DNA of 64,000 nucleotides from Porodaedalea pini (lineage: Eukaryota; Basidiomycota; Agaricomycetes; Hymenochaetales; Hymenochaetaceae). Made by a program: the position numbers and the translations under genes. Below the pieces are notes generated by a model. That model did no database searches and was not told the DNA's origin. It saw only the letters and a list, made by a program, of their open reading frames with translations. Shown here piece after piece: positions 44,532-56,458 of this stretch. Positions within the stretch are counted from its first letter, which is position 1, and each line of letters opens with the position of its first letter. The stretch covers positions 310,001 to 374,000 of the forward strand of contig NBAY01000032.1 of assembly GCA_002794775.1 (NCBI GenBank), given 5' to 3'.

Positions 44532-46006
44532 GCTGCACGACGACTCGTTTCTGTTACTCTGAACGATTTGAACTGTTATGCGGTTGTGTGTAGTACTTCT
44601 GGATGGGCCAGGACATTTGTGACGCGTCCATTCACTGTATAGATTATCTCCGTTCGCAGAAAATACCAGAGTTTATACTATGCATTCCTTTTGTTCTGAA
44701 GTGTAGGCACTAGCCGCACAGACCAAATGACTGGCGCCGAGGATGTGGAAGCATATTATTTGCTTCGAGTTCTGCCGTCCAACCTGCATACATATTATAT
44801 TTCTCATGCAAGCAAGGAACCAATGACATCTATTACGAGTGTCTTATCTTTGCTACTTGGTGTCTCAAGCCAAGCACTTCACTCGGTTGCTTTGGATTGC
44901 TGGGCCTTTAATGCTCCAATATTAATAACCGCAGGAACTGGCTTGACGCTGCTTCGTCCTCTTCCTGCGTTCCTCTGTGTACTGATATTGCTGCTTGAGG
45001 CCTGGGAGGAGTTGAGCGGCGGCGCTTCGTTTCGGCCGGCGCCTTTTCGTCTATTAATATAATAAGATAACCGCCCCGCCCTTTGCCTATCCCCGCCCTA
45101 TATGTGTCTATCCCTTTTCGTCAAATCGCCTCAATTGCGTGCGTTGCGCGTCAACGTCGAGGATTGCGTCAGGTACTCAGAAGAAGCCTAGGATGAGGGT
45201 GAACTCGGAGCCCCGTGTGCTGGGCAGGCCGACAGACTTAAGGCGGTCCGGTCCGTTTGATCCCTTTGTCCTATTGTACATGTACGTATCTCTCTCATTG
45301 ACACAACTAGTACTACCGCCGACTCTCACCATCTCAAGACCGGAGGGGAATCCAGATTCAAATCGAAATAGCATTAGACGGAGATACATTTTACTAAATC
45401 CGGCGCGAGGTCCTCGCACTAGTACTACTCGTCTCGGATTGGGACAGGGACTTCGGACTTCGGACGCAGATGCAAAGGGGCATTAATATTCCCAGCTTCC
45501 TCTCTCTCTGTGTCGTGTCCCACTCAGAATGAAGTTCGCAGAGGTGACTAGAAAAAAAAAAGGAAGGACTTTAAGGGGGAAGGGGGACGGGAATGGAGCC
45601 GGGACGAGAGATATCGATACGATCATGTTCCAATGGGTGCGGTTCAAGCGCCACGAAGACTTCAATTTCAAGCAATCGCGAAGTTGCTGGTTTCGGCTTG
45701 GGATGGCTGGAGACCACGTTGAGTAAGTAGTAAGCAATTCGCATGGGCTAGGGATCGTAATATTGGATTTGGTCTTGCGGACAAGTAATAAAGGAGGGGA
45801 TTTTCTGAAAGCTAGTAAAAAGCGTGTCGGGGTGAGGAATCAGGAGACTTGGAGAACAAAGCCGGATAATGTCTTTGAGAGCCTCAGCTGTAGATCCTAG
45901 CTCTAGGAATGACAGATCTAGACACAGGTGCAAGTCACGTGCCAGCCTCCGTACTGATTCGCCAGATAGACAACATGATATCCTTCTAAGTGAAAAAAAA
46001 TTCCGA
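44532..46006. other. intergenic region
   Basis: About 1.5 kb with no supported gene. An open frame at 44727-45062 (111 codons, Leu-rich) has no splice or family support. Confidence 0.4.
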
Positions 46007-46100
46007 GGGTATTTAGCTCAGTTGGTAGAGCGCGTGCTTCGCATAGCTACTTCTGAAGGACTTGTGCACGAGGCCGGGTGTTCGAATCGCCCAATATCCA
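46007..46100 (+). tRNA. tRNA-Ala(CGC) with a 21-base intron
   Basis: The acceptor stem GGGTATT pairs with AATATCC at the end (one G-T pair). The D arm is GCTCAGTTGGTAGAGC. The anticodon stem CGTGC (46033-46037) pairs with GCACG (46066-46070), and the T arm is GGGTG-TTCGAAT-CGCCC. The anticodon CGC is at 46040-46042. An intron of about 21 bases (46044-46064) sits at the canonical position just after base 37. The mature length is 73 bases, without encoded CCA. Confidence 0.92.
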
Positions 46101-46121
46101 TCATGACTCATGGGCCAAGCC

Positions 46122-46125
46122 TTTT
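46122..46125 (+). terminator. RNA polymerase III terminator of the tRNA gene
   Basis: TTTT, 22 bases after the tRNA 3' end, is the first T run downstream. Confidence 0.5.
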
Positions 46126-46659
46126 CTTTGTTTGGTTTAATGCGATGTTATGCAGACATCAGGTCTTTGAGAGTAGCCAAAAATGCCGCAAATACATGTA
46201 ACACTGCCTATTACACCTTTTTTTTTTATAGTTGCTACTCGCCTTCGAACCGGTTTCTGAGTGAACCTATGGGAGATTCAAGAAAATTGAGTAGCAAGTT
46301 ACAACAATAACCTCAGCGGAGGTAGTTATACTACCATAACAAGCATTGATCGAACAACGTGACGATTATGCGAAGAGTTCGATACCTTGGATGCAAAGTA
46401 GTGGACGTTAGGGTGTAAACTGCGATATGAATGCAATGTACTAAATCTCAGGCTTAATTTCACTTCGTTTTGGGATAAATAGGCTTGACTAGTATACGCT
46501 CAGCCTTTACTTTGCACAATGTCTGAATGCAACTTCTCCGATAGCGTCTGTTGGCACCCCCACGTACAATCTGTATAAAGAGTTCAGCTTGGATGGATAC
46601 AAGTGCAAAGAACCTCCACCGGAGTAGGTACCCTTCTCCCCAGTAACGACTAGTTTACC
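46126..46659. other. intergenic region
   Basis: AT-rich flank between the tRNA and the next gene; nothing further supported. Confidence 0.4.
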
Positions 46660-47247
46660 ATGTCATCAAGTAACCCTGCGGAGTTTGAACGCCACGGGAG
46701 CACCCACTCTAGTCGCTTTGGCAGAGGGAGTCTAAAACCCGTGATCCAGACCACTAGACAAATGATGATGGCTCGGAGTCCGGGCTCGAACAAAGGTCGC
46801 TCTCACACGCGTGGGAGCAGAGATGAAACCCCCAGAAGCAAGTCAGGACACCCCCACATCAGACTCAGCAAGCGAGAATTAGAGAAGCTCAACAACCAGG
46901 TGAAAGAACACGAGTATCTCGTCCAGATTATCAAAGAGTGCGCCACAATTGCTTCGGAGCTGCGCTGGGAGTCTCTTGAAGACTGGAAAAAGCTCGTCGA
47001 GGACTTAGAGGCCATCGAGCACTATTCTCTCGAAGATGATGAGGTGACTCGTAAGAAGGAGGATTTCCTTGCCTCCTACATGAAGGAGATTGGAGAGCCG
47101 TTTAAACGTAGCGATACGCACGTTAATCATCCCCGGTTCTACGATTTTGGCGGAAAACTAAATGTCTCGAAAGCCGACCTTTCTGCATCGCAGCTCGAGG
47201 CCTTCCGTGACGCCCTTGTGGCATCGAGGCCCAAGAAATGGAAATAA
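46660..47247 (+). CDS. Coiled-coil hypothetical protein, possible distant relative of the duplicated family
   Basis: A single exon of 195 codons. The N-terminal third is Ser/Arg-rich and polar. A helical region follows: LSKRELEKLNNQVKEHEYL, then LEDWKKLVEDLEAIEHY, a charged segment and ASYMKEI. The spacing of the Trp-x3-x-Asp-Leu-x2-Ile block and the following helix resembles the proteins at 39212-39709 and 41171-41632. The three may form a local family, but identity is low and this is inference. No known domain. Confidence 0.55.
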   Translation: MSSSNPAEFERHGSTHSSRFGRGSLKPVIQTTRQMMMARSPGSNKGRSHTRGSRDETPRSKSGHPHIRLSKRELEKLNNQVKEHEYLVQIIKECATIASELRWESLEDWKKLVEDLEAIEHYSLEDDEVTRKKEDFLASYMKEIGEPFKRSDTHVNHPRFYDFGGKLNVSKADLSASQLEAFRDALVASRPKKWK

Positions 47248-48005
47248 AGGGTTTGTACATTGTTGCTGCCTGCGTTCTACATCATGTACGGACTGGGCAA
47301 TGGTGCTCCCAACTTGCCTAATTGCTGCATCACTAGCATCTGCTTGTTAGTTGACACTAGTACTGCCCAAATGATTGATCATGTCTGGTTCGCAATTATT
47401 ATTGCATACTTGCCCGTGATCCGTCAGACCCACTTACTAGTAGTATGTTCAAGCATACATCGGAGTCCTCAATTCTGTAACCCTTTCTACTGTACGTAAG
47501 AACCTGAGTGACCTCATGAGAGCTTGAGATCCAATGGTTTGTCCGGTGAAGACTGTACACTCACAAAGGGCGGTCATAACGGAGCCAAAAAAAATCCGTC
47601 CAGGCAGGTGCTCAGAGCTCAACCATTGCATCCGACCAGGCCTAAGATGAAGCTTTCTTCCGATATTGTGTCTGCATTCCGTGAACCAATCTGAAAGCCA
47701 ATTGTGGTTATTGGATCGGGGGAACTTGCGCAGCCATCCAACGGTCTACAACTTGAAGGCGCGTTTCTGTGTGAAAATCAGAAGAGTAAAACGCTTCGGC
47801 GGCGTCTGTAAGTGTGGGAACCAAATGCTTGATTCAGATTTATGTGAGCCCGACGCGTCCTCCGTCCGACGCTGTCCACGACTTTATACTGCTTTGAGCC
47901 CTGCTTCAAGCTGTCTTCACGTCTGTATCCATCTGAGCTTTCACAACAGATTGGCTCTACAGAAGTCCTACGCAACTTGCACGATCCTGTGATTCCAACT
48001 TTGAG
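47248..48005. other. intergenic region
   Basis: No supported gene. It must hold the 3' flank of the coiled-coil gene and the promoter of the COP9 subunit gene. Confidence 0.4.
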
Positions 48006-49658
48006 ATGGCGTCTGGTTCCGGCTCTGCAGCCTCGGGCTCCTCCCAGGCGTCCCTCGATACCGTGTTGGGCGAGATCACAAACTCGCAAGACGATGTCCG
48101 ACTCAACACCTTTTTGAAGTGTTATGCAAAAGAGATGCGGGAAATGCTGTACGCAAGTCTTCTGAGCAGCGGCCAGGACCCGCTCTCCATTTTAAACATA
48201 CAAAATAACACGCTTGGGTATCTTTACTTACTGTAAGTGTGTGGCGTTCCTTGATCGTACTCATTCTGACTAGGATTCGCTAGATCGGCGCGCCTCACAG
48301 TACTGAATGCACCTATCCCGCCTCTCCCAGCCGTTCAACAGTTTTGCAAAGAGTTCGATCCTGTGAAAGCTCGGTTGGCACCAGAACGAAGTAGGTGCAA
48401 CAGACCGAAGTTGACTTTACTTATTTCTGACTGGGCGATCTAGTCACTCTGCTTGCAAAAGGGATTGTCTCGCTTTACGAGACTGCGGCTACGGTACGTG
48501 ATCACTTTGTTCAATCGTCACAAGGGAAATTTATCGAACGATCAGGTCGACCAATGCATACCTCTCCTCTTTGATCTCGTCACGCGCTATCCGCCAACTC
48601 TCCACTACCTCACGACTGTGCATCCCATTTTCCTTCGCACTTGTGTCGCCACACAGCACTTTACTGCCGCGCTGCCGGTGCTCGAAGTGCCGATCACAGA
48701 GATCGAGCCCTCGCTCTCCGATCTGCATTACAACGACAATCTTGTGTACCATTATGCGGGCGGTATTGCATTCGGAGCGCTCAAACGGTGGGCCGCCGCG
48801 GAAGAGTGCTTTGAGCTCGTTGTTGGCAGCCCCGCGCACATCCCTTCAGCGATCCAGTTGGAAGCACTCAAGAAGCTCGCACTCGTGCAGCTCATCCTGT
48901 ATGGGCAGGTGAAAGACGTGCCGAAATATGTAAGCCCGACGCTGGTGAATGTGTTCAAGAAGTCACCGTACGGCGTGCTCGTAAAACACTACCCGCTGCA
49001 ATCAGCCCAGCTGGAAAAGCTCGTTGAAAAGGAGTCTGCTTTCTTTGACTCAGTTAGTCTAAGACCGCAATTCTTGCATTTTTCTTGCTCATGCTCTGTC
49101 GCTGCACAGGATAAAAATCTTGGCCTGGTTAGACAGGCCCTTGAACGAGCGCGACGGTGGGCGATCAAGAGGTTGACGGGAACGTACATCACGCTCTCTC
49201 TGTCTGAAATCGGCCAGGCCGTGAATCTGCCCAACAAAAAAGCCGTGCGGGCACTTATTGTCGACATGGTTTGTTTCTTAATCTACTACCGCTTACGTTC
49301 TGCTCATGCATTTACATGCGTATTTTCAGATCCAGGATGATGAGATCGCAGGCTCGATATCTGCTGATGGCACGGTTACGTTCGACGATGCCGTCCCGAG
49401 CTTCAGCAAAGCGCAGGTAGATCAGTTCCTCGCATCAGCTCAACACCAAGGCGCGGCTCTCGCAGAACTCGATAGGAAAATGGCGCGGAGCCGCGAATTC
49501 CTCACCAAGGTGTGTTCCTTTTCTCCTCTGCGCTTTCATCGCTGCTGATTTGTGCACAGTCGATTAAGAACAAAGATCAGGGCGACTGGGCGCACATGAA
49601 CGATGACGATATGTATACGAAGCCAAATGAAGCGTGGGCGGAGGAGTCGCTTTTCTGA
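48006..49658 (+). CDS. csn3: COP9 signalosome complex subunit 3
   Basis: Seven exons (48006-48232, 48284-48390, 48444-48493, 48546-49052, 49110-49268, 49330-49509, 49560-49658) sum to 442 residues in one frame, the usual length. The COP9 signalosome removes NEDD8 from cullins. CSN3 is one of its PCI-domain scaffold subunits and is missing in many yeasts. The sequence shows a helical repeat region (FTAALPVLEVPITEIEPS, YHYAGGIAFGALKRWAAAEECFELV) and a C-terminal winged-helix PCI segment (YITLSLSEIGQAVNL, MIQDDEIAGSIS, TVTFDD). An acidic tail ends in ESLF. Introns are 51-61 bases with good branch sites. Confidence 0.9.
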
Positions 49659-50345
49659 GGTTGAGTTGGCTAATTTGATTTAAGCTTTGTATAAGTAGTG
49701 TGCAAATATTAACGATTCATCGAGTCCGACAGCGGGAAACATGCGAAATTGTATGCTTCACGAACTCTTTCGACCGATTCGTTATATGAACTCGTCCGCA
49801 AATTCACAACTCATTGCCTTGCTCTGTCTCTCAAGGTTGTGCGTCATAATGAACATTCTTTTTCTAAGGTATGACTCTATGAGGACGAAGGTATCGTGCT
49901 CTGACGTATATGGCTTTACAGATCTGGTTAAGTTGTTATTTGTTAACTCCGACTTGCATTCTCGGGATTTTATTTGCTTCCAGCTTAACCTTGTGGCGTC
50001 TCCGGGAAAGTAAGTCTCAACGCCACATCGTCTCTCAACAGCTTCCGTCATCGCTGCTTACTATCACTCGGTGAAGCAAAGTGCTACAAGATTCAAGATC
50101 AGAGCGCCGAACTTCCTCAACTTCATGCTTATCCTCAGCGGACGCCGCCACGGGCTTACTAGAGTTCTCCCGTATTCTTATAGCGTCTAGTGCAGTTTTG
50201 CAGCTCGCTACTCGAGCGTGTCGCTAAGCGGCTAATTTAGCTTGCGCTCAGCCCTTTTCTAGATGTTCTTCCTCGTACTTCCAGGGCATTCATCTGAAAC
50301 ACCCAAACTCAATCTCAGTGGGAGACGTGCCTCAAACCCTGGAGA
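49659..50345. other. intergenic region
   Basis: No supported gene; 3' flank of csn3 and promoter of the first transporter gene. Confidence 0.4.
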
Positions 50346-52492
50346 ATGTCGTTGTCGCCGCCATCGCCATCGCCAAGCAAATCGGATCTGAGGCGCAGCG
50401 AGAGCGCACCCTTGCTAAGAGGAGAGGCGCGTGCTAATCGCGACCTGACGTACGGAGCTGTCGACAGCGGGACGAATGAAGATGTTACTCAAAGCAAGAG
50501 CGATGTAACGCCCTTGCCGGTGAAGCAGATCTTGCTGCTTTCGCTCATGCGCATGTCCTCGCCAATTGCTTTTTCTCAGATCTTTCCGGTGCGTGATTTA
50601 TCCCCCGCAACGCTCTCGTTGACTTCTGAACCTCCTGCTACTTGTGCAGTACATCAATGAGGTACATGTTTTACTTTTATTTGGGCCAATGCCTGTAGTA
50701 TGCTCATAATGTGTCTATTTAGATGGTGGAGGATCTTGGGGTAGCTGACGATGCATCACAGATAGGTTATTACTCTGGTATTGTGGTGGGTACGTTTAAG
50801 TAATTCCTGGTGTTAATATCTAAGTACCAGTCCACAGGACAGCACATTCTCGTTCGTCCAGTTGTTTACCTGCTTGAGGATTGGTATGCTCGCGGGTTTG
50901 TCGTTACCATACGGACATTGAGCTGCTATGTTACTGACTCAATGATTGTTACTGTCCAATATCAGACCAGATAGGCCGCAAACCAATCTTGCTTATGGGT
51001 CTTTTCGGCATCGTATTATCTACATTCCTCTTCGGGCTGTCTAAGACATTCATCTGGGCAGTCGCCACACGCGCTGTAGGAGGGTCGCTTTCTGGAAATG
51101 CTATGATCATAAACAGCGCTGTCGGAGACATTACGGACGAAACGAATCAGACACAGGCGTATGCCTGGATCGGCTTAGCCTTCAATATCGCCTCTATTTT
51201 CGGGCCTGCTATCGGGTAAGGGCTCTGTCACGGTACTCTGTAATCCACGGCACTCACATATTACTATGATAGTGGCTCGTTTGCGAAACCCGAAATAACC
51301 TTTCCAAATAGTTTTGGCACTATAGGTCTCTTTCGAGAGTTTCCATATCTTTTACCATGTGTGCTGACGGGCCTGATCGGATTTGTCGCTCTAATATGTT
51401 GTGCCTTGTTCTTCAAAGAGGTAAATGGTACCTATTTAATTATAGTCCGGACATGACGGCTTTAACCTCGCTCGTATATTAGACCGTTTCTCGACGGCCA
51501 GTTTTAAAGCAGGTAGCAAGCTTCTATTCGTCGCAAGACGTTAATTCAGAAGTGCTGTCCGCAAAAGATCTCAGCGCATGGCAGATTGCGCTCGATCCTG
51601 TTTTGTTCTCTATTTTCCGAGCATTCTTCATTCTCAACATTCTCAACACGGCCGTGAGCGTCGTCTTCACGTTGTTTGCCTATACTCCGATCCAGCATGG
51701 TGGACTCTCACGCGACGTAAGTCAGCATTTTGCGCCTTACCTAGCATCGGCGTTCTGAAGCGTTGTTTACGCAAGCCTGAGGAGATCGGTTATGCCATCG
51801 CCTTCAGTGGGGTCTTAGCGGGGACGATCGAGGTCGTCTTCCTCGCGGCCCTCCAGCGCAGGTTCGGTGCGCTTACGCTGCTCAGATGCATGATGGCGGT
51901 GTGGCCGATCACCTTCTTGTTCTTCCCGCTCACGCACCTCATTGCGCGGCTTACGATGGACGTTCCCGACGGGCATACGCATGTTGAAACTAAGCAGCCC
52001 GCCAGTGTAGCCGTCTGGGTCGCCATTTCAGTGCTGCTGATTCTGCAGCGTGTTGCTACGATGGCTTTTCCGTATGTTACCTCCCTGTTATCCGTCGTTA
52101 TGATTGCTAATGTGCGCGCGCATGCTGTCGCAGGGTTAATCTCATACTGACGAGGAACGCAGTGCCGTCGGATAAGGTCCTCGGGACCGTTTTCGGAATG
52201 TTGCAGCTCACGGGGTGCCTCGGGCGGTCGATTGGGCCCGCGTTCATCAGGTAGAGCATCTTAAGTGGCTATGGATTGTTGTGAATGCGTGCTGACTGGA
52301 AATTGACGCCGTGTCTTTCTGATGATGCTCAGCTCGCTGTTCGCGTTCTCGAAAGAACATGATGTCCTCGGCGGCAACCTCGTCTGGCTGGTGATGATTG
52401 CGATTTCGCTTCTAGGGATATGGGCTACTATGATGGTTAGGGACGGACGTAGCGAGAGTCAAAGCGAGGCGGACGCAAGCGAGCAGGGTTAA
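50346..52492 (+). CDS. Major facilitator superfamily transporter, copy 1
   Basis: A multi-exon gene from MSLSPPSPSPSKSD to the stop at 52492, about 490 residues and twelve membrane segments. Identifying blocks are MRMSSPIAFSQIFPYINEMVED, GYYSGIV, DQIGRKPILLMGLFG, the VGDITDETNQ block, FPYLLPC, and PEEIGYAIAFSG. These belong to a fungal DHA1-like group related to plant zinc-induced facilitators; the substrate is unknown. Compared with copy 2, motif A is shorter: TCLRI runs directly into DQIGRKP, without the W-G-R-L-S seen in copy 2. The intron donor used there (GTATGC) may be wrong. The gene is convergent with its paralogue. Confidence 0.85.
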
Positions 52493-52712
52493 AGGGAGTA
52501 TGTACAAGCCCGGAACCTTTTAATCTGGCCGACCTACGGAGGGAGTCCCACGTGTCCCCCAAGGCAAGAAATCTATTCTAGACATCTACATGTACTCCAG
52601 GACACTTAACAAACAACAGCGGAAAACAACAGAAGTGACAGGAGACTCGAGTCTACCGAACTACAGCACACATATGTATATACACACTTTCATTTTGCTT
52701 GACCTCGTATGA
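52493..52712. other. short shared 3' region of convergent transporter genes
   Basis: Only 220 bases separate the two stop codons, so both transcripts must end within or overlap this segment. Confidence 0.6.
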
Positions 52713-55424
52713 TCAGAGCATGTGCATCTCGCACTCCTCGCCGCGCTCCGGTTCCCGCTGGCTACTGAGGGGGCGGTACTGTGCCTCAGGACCGGGACCG
52801 TCAGTGATGTACAGCGTGCTCCACCATCCACACACCGCGACGCCGAACATGACCACCCAGACGAGACTTCCGTGGAGAAGGTGATATTTCTTGGACATCG
52901 CGAAGAGCGAGCTGTTGTTATTTGTCATTGTAAGAGGATAATAAAGGAACATGAGCTTTATTTTTTATTTAACGTGTAGGTGAGGAAGAGAGGGATGCAC
53001 CTGACGAAGGCGGGAGACCCTGCTCGCGCGATGCATGCGACGGTCTGCGCGAGACCGAATGTTGCACCGAGCGCTTCCTGCGACGGCGCGGCGTTCTTGA
53101 TGAGGATCGTGTTGAGCCTGTGCATTGCAGAACAAGAATTATACAACAACACGGTTAGATTCGAAGCCAGAGATACAAGCACCTGGAGGGGGCACATACG
53201 AGTAGCACATATGCGCACACCGGAGCACCGCAAGTGCCAACGCAATCCCGGCCCACAACATCGGGCCCGCAGGGAACACATGCGTCGCTCCCGCCGCGGC
53301 GTCGCCAAAATCGATGTCCGGGCCGATCATGGCAGTAGCGGGGTCAAGCGCCTCGGGCGGCGCGCTCCAGCGCGCGAGGATGCCAAGGAAGGGGAGGATG
53401 CCGAAGAGGATGGGCCAGAGGAGCATGAGCGCGCTGTAGAGCGGGACGCTGTCGAAGCGCCGCTGGAGTACCGGGAAGACGAGCACCTGTACGAGCGCGC
53501 CGGCGGCGCCGCTGAAGGCGAGGGCGTATCCGATTTCGTCTGGCTGTATCGTGGAAAGAAGAAGCGGAGAAGAGGGGGGGACCAGGTGCATGATAAATCG
53601 TGACTTAGAGGCTAAAATATGAAGAGAAGCCACAGAAAACGAACCGAGCGTGAGAGTCCACCGAGGTGTACGGGCGTATACGCGAGGAGGATGAAGACGA
53701 CGTCGAACGAGGTGCCGAGGATGGAGAGGAGGAAGTAATTCCGGAACACCGAGCGGATGCTCCTGGACGCAAGGATCGCGCGAACCGATATCTCCTCCTC
53801 CTTCGGGCTCACGCCGCTCTTTTCCGAATAGCGTGCAGAGATGGGGGAAGGAAGACTCGGGTCGAGCCGTACTTTCGAGGGGAGTGACTGCGTGCGGAGT
53901 TATTAAGTAATGTACTTGCAGAGTGATAAACTGCATTGGCCCACACCTCTTTCAGGAAAGCTAGACCGCCGAGGACCGATATGATAGTGAGGACTGCGGA
54001 AGTGAGGCAGGGGAGGAGGTACGGGTATTCCTTGAAAATCTGCATCGCGCCGAACGTATTCGGGAGGTTCTTCGCCGGATTCGCAAAGTTGCCTCTACAC
54101 CACCACAAATATAATCAGTACCCTTCTTACATCGTTCTCTGCACAATACACAGATTGTCATCGCAACGCACCCAATCATTGGCCCGATAATACATCCAAG
54201 GCTCCAAGAGAGGCCCGTCAGCGGGAATGCCTCCGCTTGGTTCGTCTCGTCCGTGATCTCACCGACGACACTCTGCACGACTGCGGCATTCCCGGAGAGC
54301 GCGCCCGCGAGCGAGCGGGCAACGACCGCCCACCAGAAGGAGCGCGCAAGTCCAAAGAGGAGCGTCGACAATGCGACGCCGGAGAGGCCGATCAGGATGA
54401 CGGGCTTTCGTCCGATGCGGTCTGGATGTGTTCGTGTCGCGTAGTTTCAAAATAAATTTAGTATGAAAAGGAAAAGGCGGGATTTGATTCGTTATTACTG
54501 ACCTGATAACCTGCCCCATTGGAGGACAGTGAAAAGCTGACAGACGGCAAATATGCTGTCCTGTTTGAGAACCTCAGGACAGCGAAAAGAAAATAGCATA
54601 GAAGATGTTCATTTACCACGACGCCGGAGTAATACCCGATTTCCTGCCGCTTTTGTGTGACCTTCATGTCCTCCACCATCTATTTTGAGTAAGGCGTTAG
54701 CTTCGTGTCGGATGAAACGATTTGCAGATGAAGTGAAGACACAGGCTGAAGCTAAGATGCGCGGGAAGGAGCGATGAAGACGAAGAAGAAGCACTGGCTT
54801 CGTCTTCGCAAACTCTGTCGAGGTTCGGATGGTGGACTCCGCTGTGCCGTTCAGAGTCTCCATGAACTCTATACCCTCGCCATCCTTAGGACTCTGCATC
54901 GGACCGATTGTAGGTGCGGTCCGTATGCATCGACGTACGGTTCGTATGTGTACGGCGTGGATCTCCAGACAATCTGCATGTCATGAAAACGTCGCTCGTT
55001 ACTGCTCCATCATACCTTGGTTTTCAACTTGCGTCTTCATTCATCTGTAAAGGAGTATTGTGCAACACCAACCTGATTAATGTACTAAAAGCGCATATAG
55101 TCAATCCACATGCTTAATGAGCAAAACAATCGTGCAGCGAAGTTGACTCACAGGAAAGATCTGTGTGTATGCTATGGGCTCGGAAAGGCGTGTCGCGGAT
55201 AAAATGAAGAGCTGCAGGAGGGGAAGCGGCGTTCGGCGCCTAAGCTTTGGTGGGACGAACTCGTCATCCAGTCGGGACTCGTAGGGCTGCGATCGCGCAT
55301 GATGGGTCGCCTGCCTCAGGTGGGGTTGGTCCTCGCTCCCGCGCTCTGGGCTAGCTTCGGTATCAACAGCGAGCAGGGGGAGTGCAGTCTCATCCTCATC
55401 GTCGTGCTGTCTGACGCCGTGCAT
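52713..55424 (-). CDS. Major facilitator superfamily transporter, copy 2
   Basis: The start at 55424 reads MHGVRQHDDEDETALPLLA and the stop is at 52713. About nine exons encode a paralogue of the plus-strand transporter. Blocks are RLSEPIAYTQIFP, MVEDMKV, EIGYYSGVV, a complete motif A (QWGRLSDRIGRKPVILIGLSG), GEITDETNQAEAF, EYPYLLPC, PDEIGYALAFSG, and a last membrane helix before a charged tail ending EMHML. The exon with MIGPDIDFGDAAAGA has a loop longer than in copy 1. The substrate is unknown. The shared exon order and opposite orientation suggest an inverted duplication. Confidence 0.85.
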
Positions 55425-56401
55425 GGTATACTCCTGGACGTCGTAGTGGTTGGAGACGAGGGAAGGAAGGAAGACGAGGTGTCCTTCATTCCTTACTCAG
55501 TGTTATTATCTATTACAACATTTCGTGGGTACGAATACTGATTCCAGGCCAGTTCCCGTCTTCGACCACGAGCTCGAAGACGTCTTCGGCGCCAAAGCCG
55601 ATTCTGCCGAAGGTTATGGGCCCAAAGATACCGAGGGAACTGGAGTCACATGCAGATACATATTTTGGTCGAGTCAGAGATCTGAATGCAGGGTTACTGA
55701 GGGTAGCTCGACATCTTACGGTGACCGGACCAACCAACGGCGAGCGCAGTCTTCCTCAGTGCATGAAGAGCAGAGAACGTGAGAGACAATCAACGCATTA
55801 CGTATAAACCTCAAGGATAAACATGAAGTGGAAAAGAACGGGAGTCGCCGGGAGGCAAACTCTTCAGCGTCTACGTCATGTTCACGAGCGGCGCCGGAGA
55901 TCAAAGGCTAATCTATGGACTCGGACTGGGAAGGCTGAGTGTCTCCCTGCAACTCAAGCTCAGGTGCGAGCATAAAATTGAAAACGTACTCAACGACGAA
56001 GGGAGCTTAGTTTGCACTAAGGAGCGAATGTAGGGGCATAGAGACCTCTGATGTTGGTATGCGCAAAGCACAGCAAACAAGTATAATGTGGAAAGAGAAA
56101 ACATCAAACCAAACGGACCTTTCCATAAAACATCCAGCTTTGCCCCCCCAAAAGTCTAGCAAAGTCGTAGCGGTCCCCATCAATCAGACCGCTGCAAATA
56201 AATCGGGAATATGCACTACCACTGAGTAGAGGTGGAAGAGGAAGACTGGACGTCTTTATATCTCCATGTTTGGTTTTATTCATCTGTATTGCACGCAATA
56301 CCGTAGTGGATTTCGATCTTTGCAGAGGCAAGTTATCCACCAACACTTTGCTTGTCTGCAGCTAGTCACTTCCAAAGGACACCTATCGGGGCGGGGTCGA
56401 G
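55425..56401. other. intergenic region, divergent promoters
   Basis: About 1 kb between the start of transporter copy 2 and the promoter of the serine-rich gene. No supported gene. Confidence 0.4.
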
Positions 56402-56408
56402 TATATAA
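56402..56408 (+). promoter_or_regulatory. TATA box of the serine-rich repeat gene
   Basis: TATATAA is 57 bases before the ATG at 56459, in an otherwise GC-rich leader (GGGGCGGGG just upstream). Confidence 0.6.
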
Positions 56409-56458
56409 TTCCAGCTCCAGCAATCCGGACGCACCATCATCAGCTCCGAGTCAACAGG

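Noticed and set aside
44727..45062. 111-codon Leu-rich open frame
   Set aside because: No splice partners, no homologous-looking blocks, and typical of chance open frames in this region.
37333..45427. Recurrent CTAGTACTA motif (37333, 39828, 40398, 41778, 45307, 45419)
   Set aside because: Four of the six copies lie at matching places in the two units of the segmental duplication, so most are explained by copying. The remaining two could be chance.
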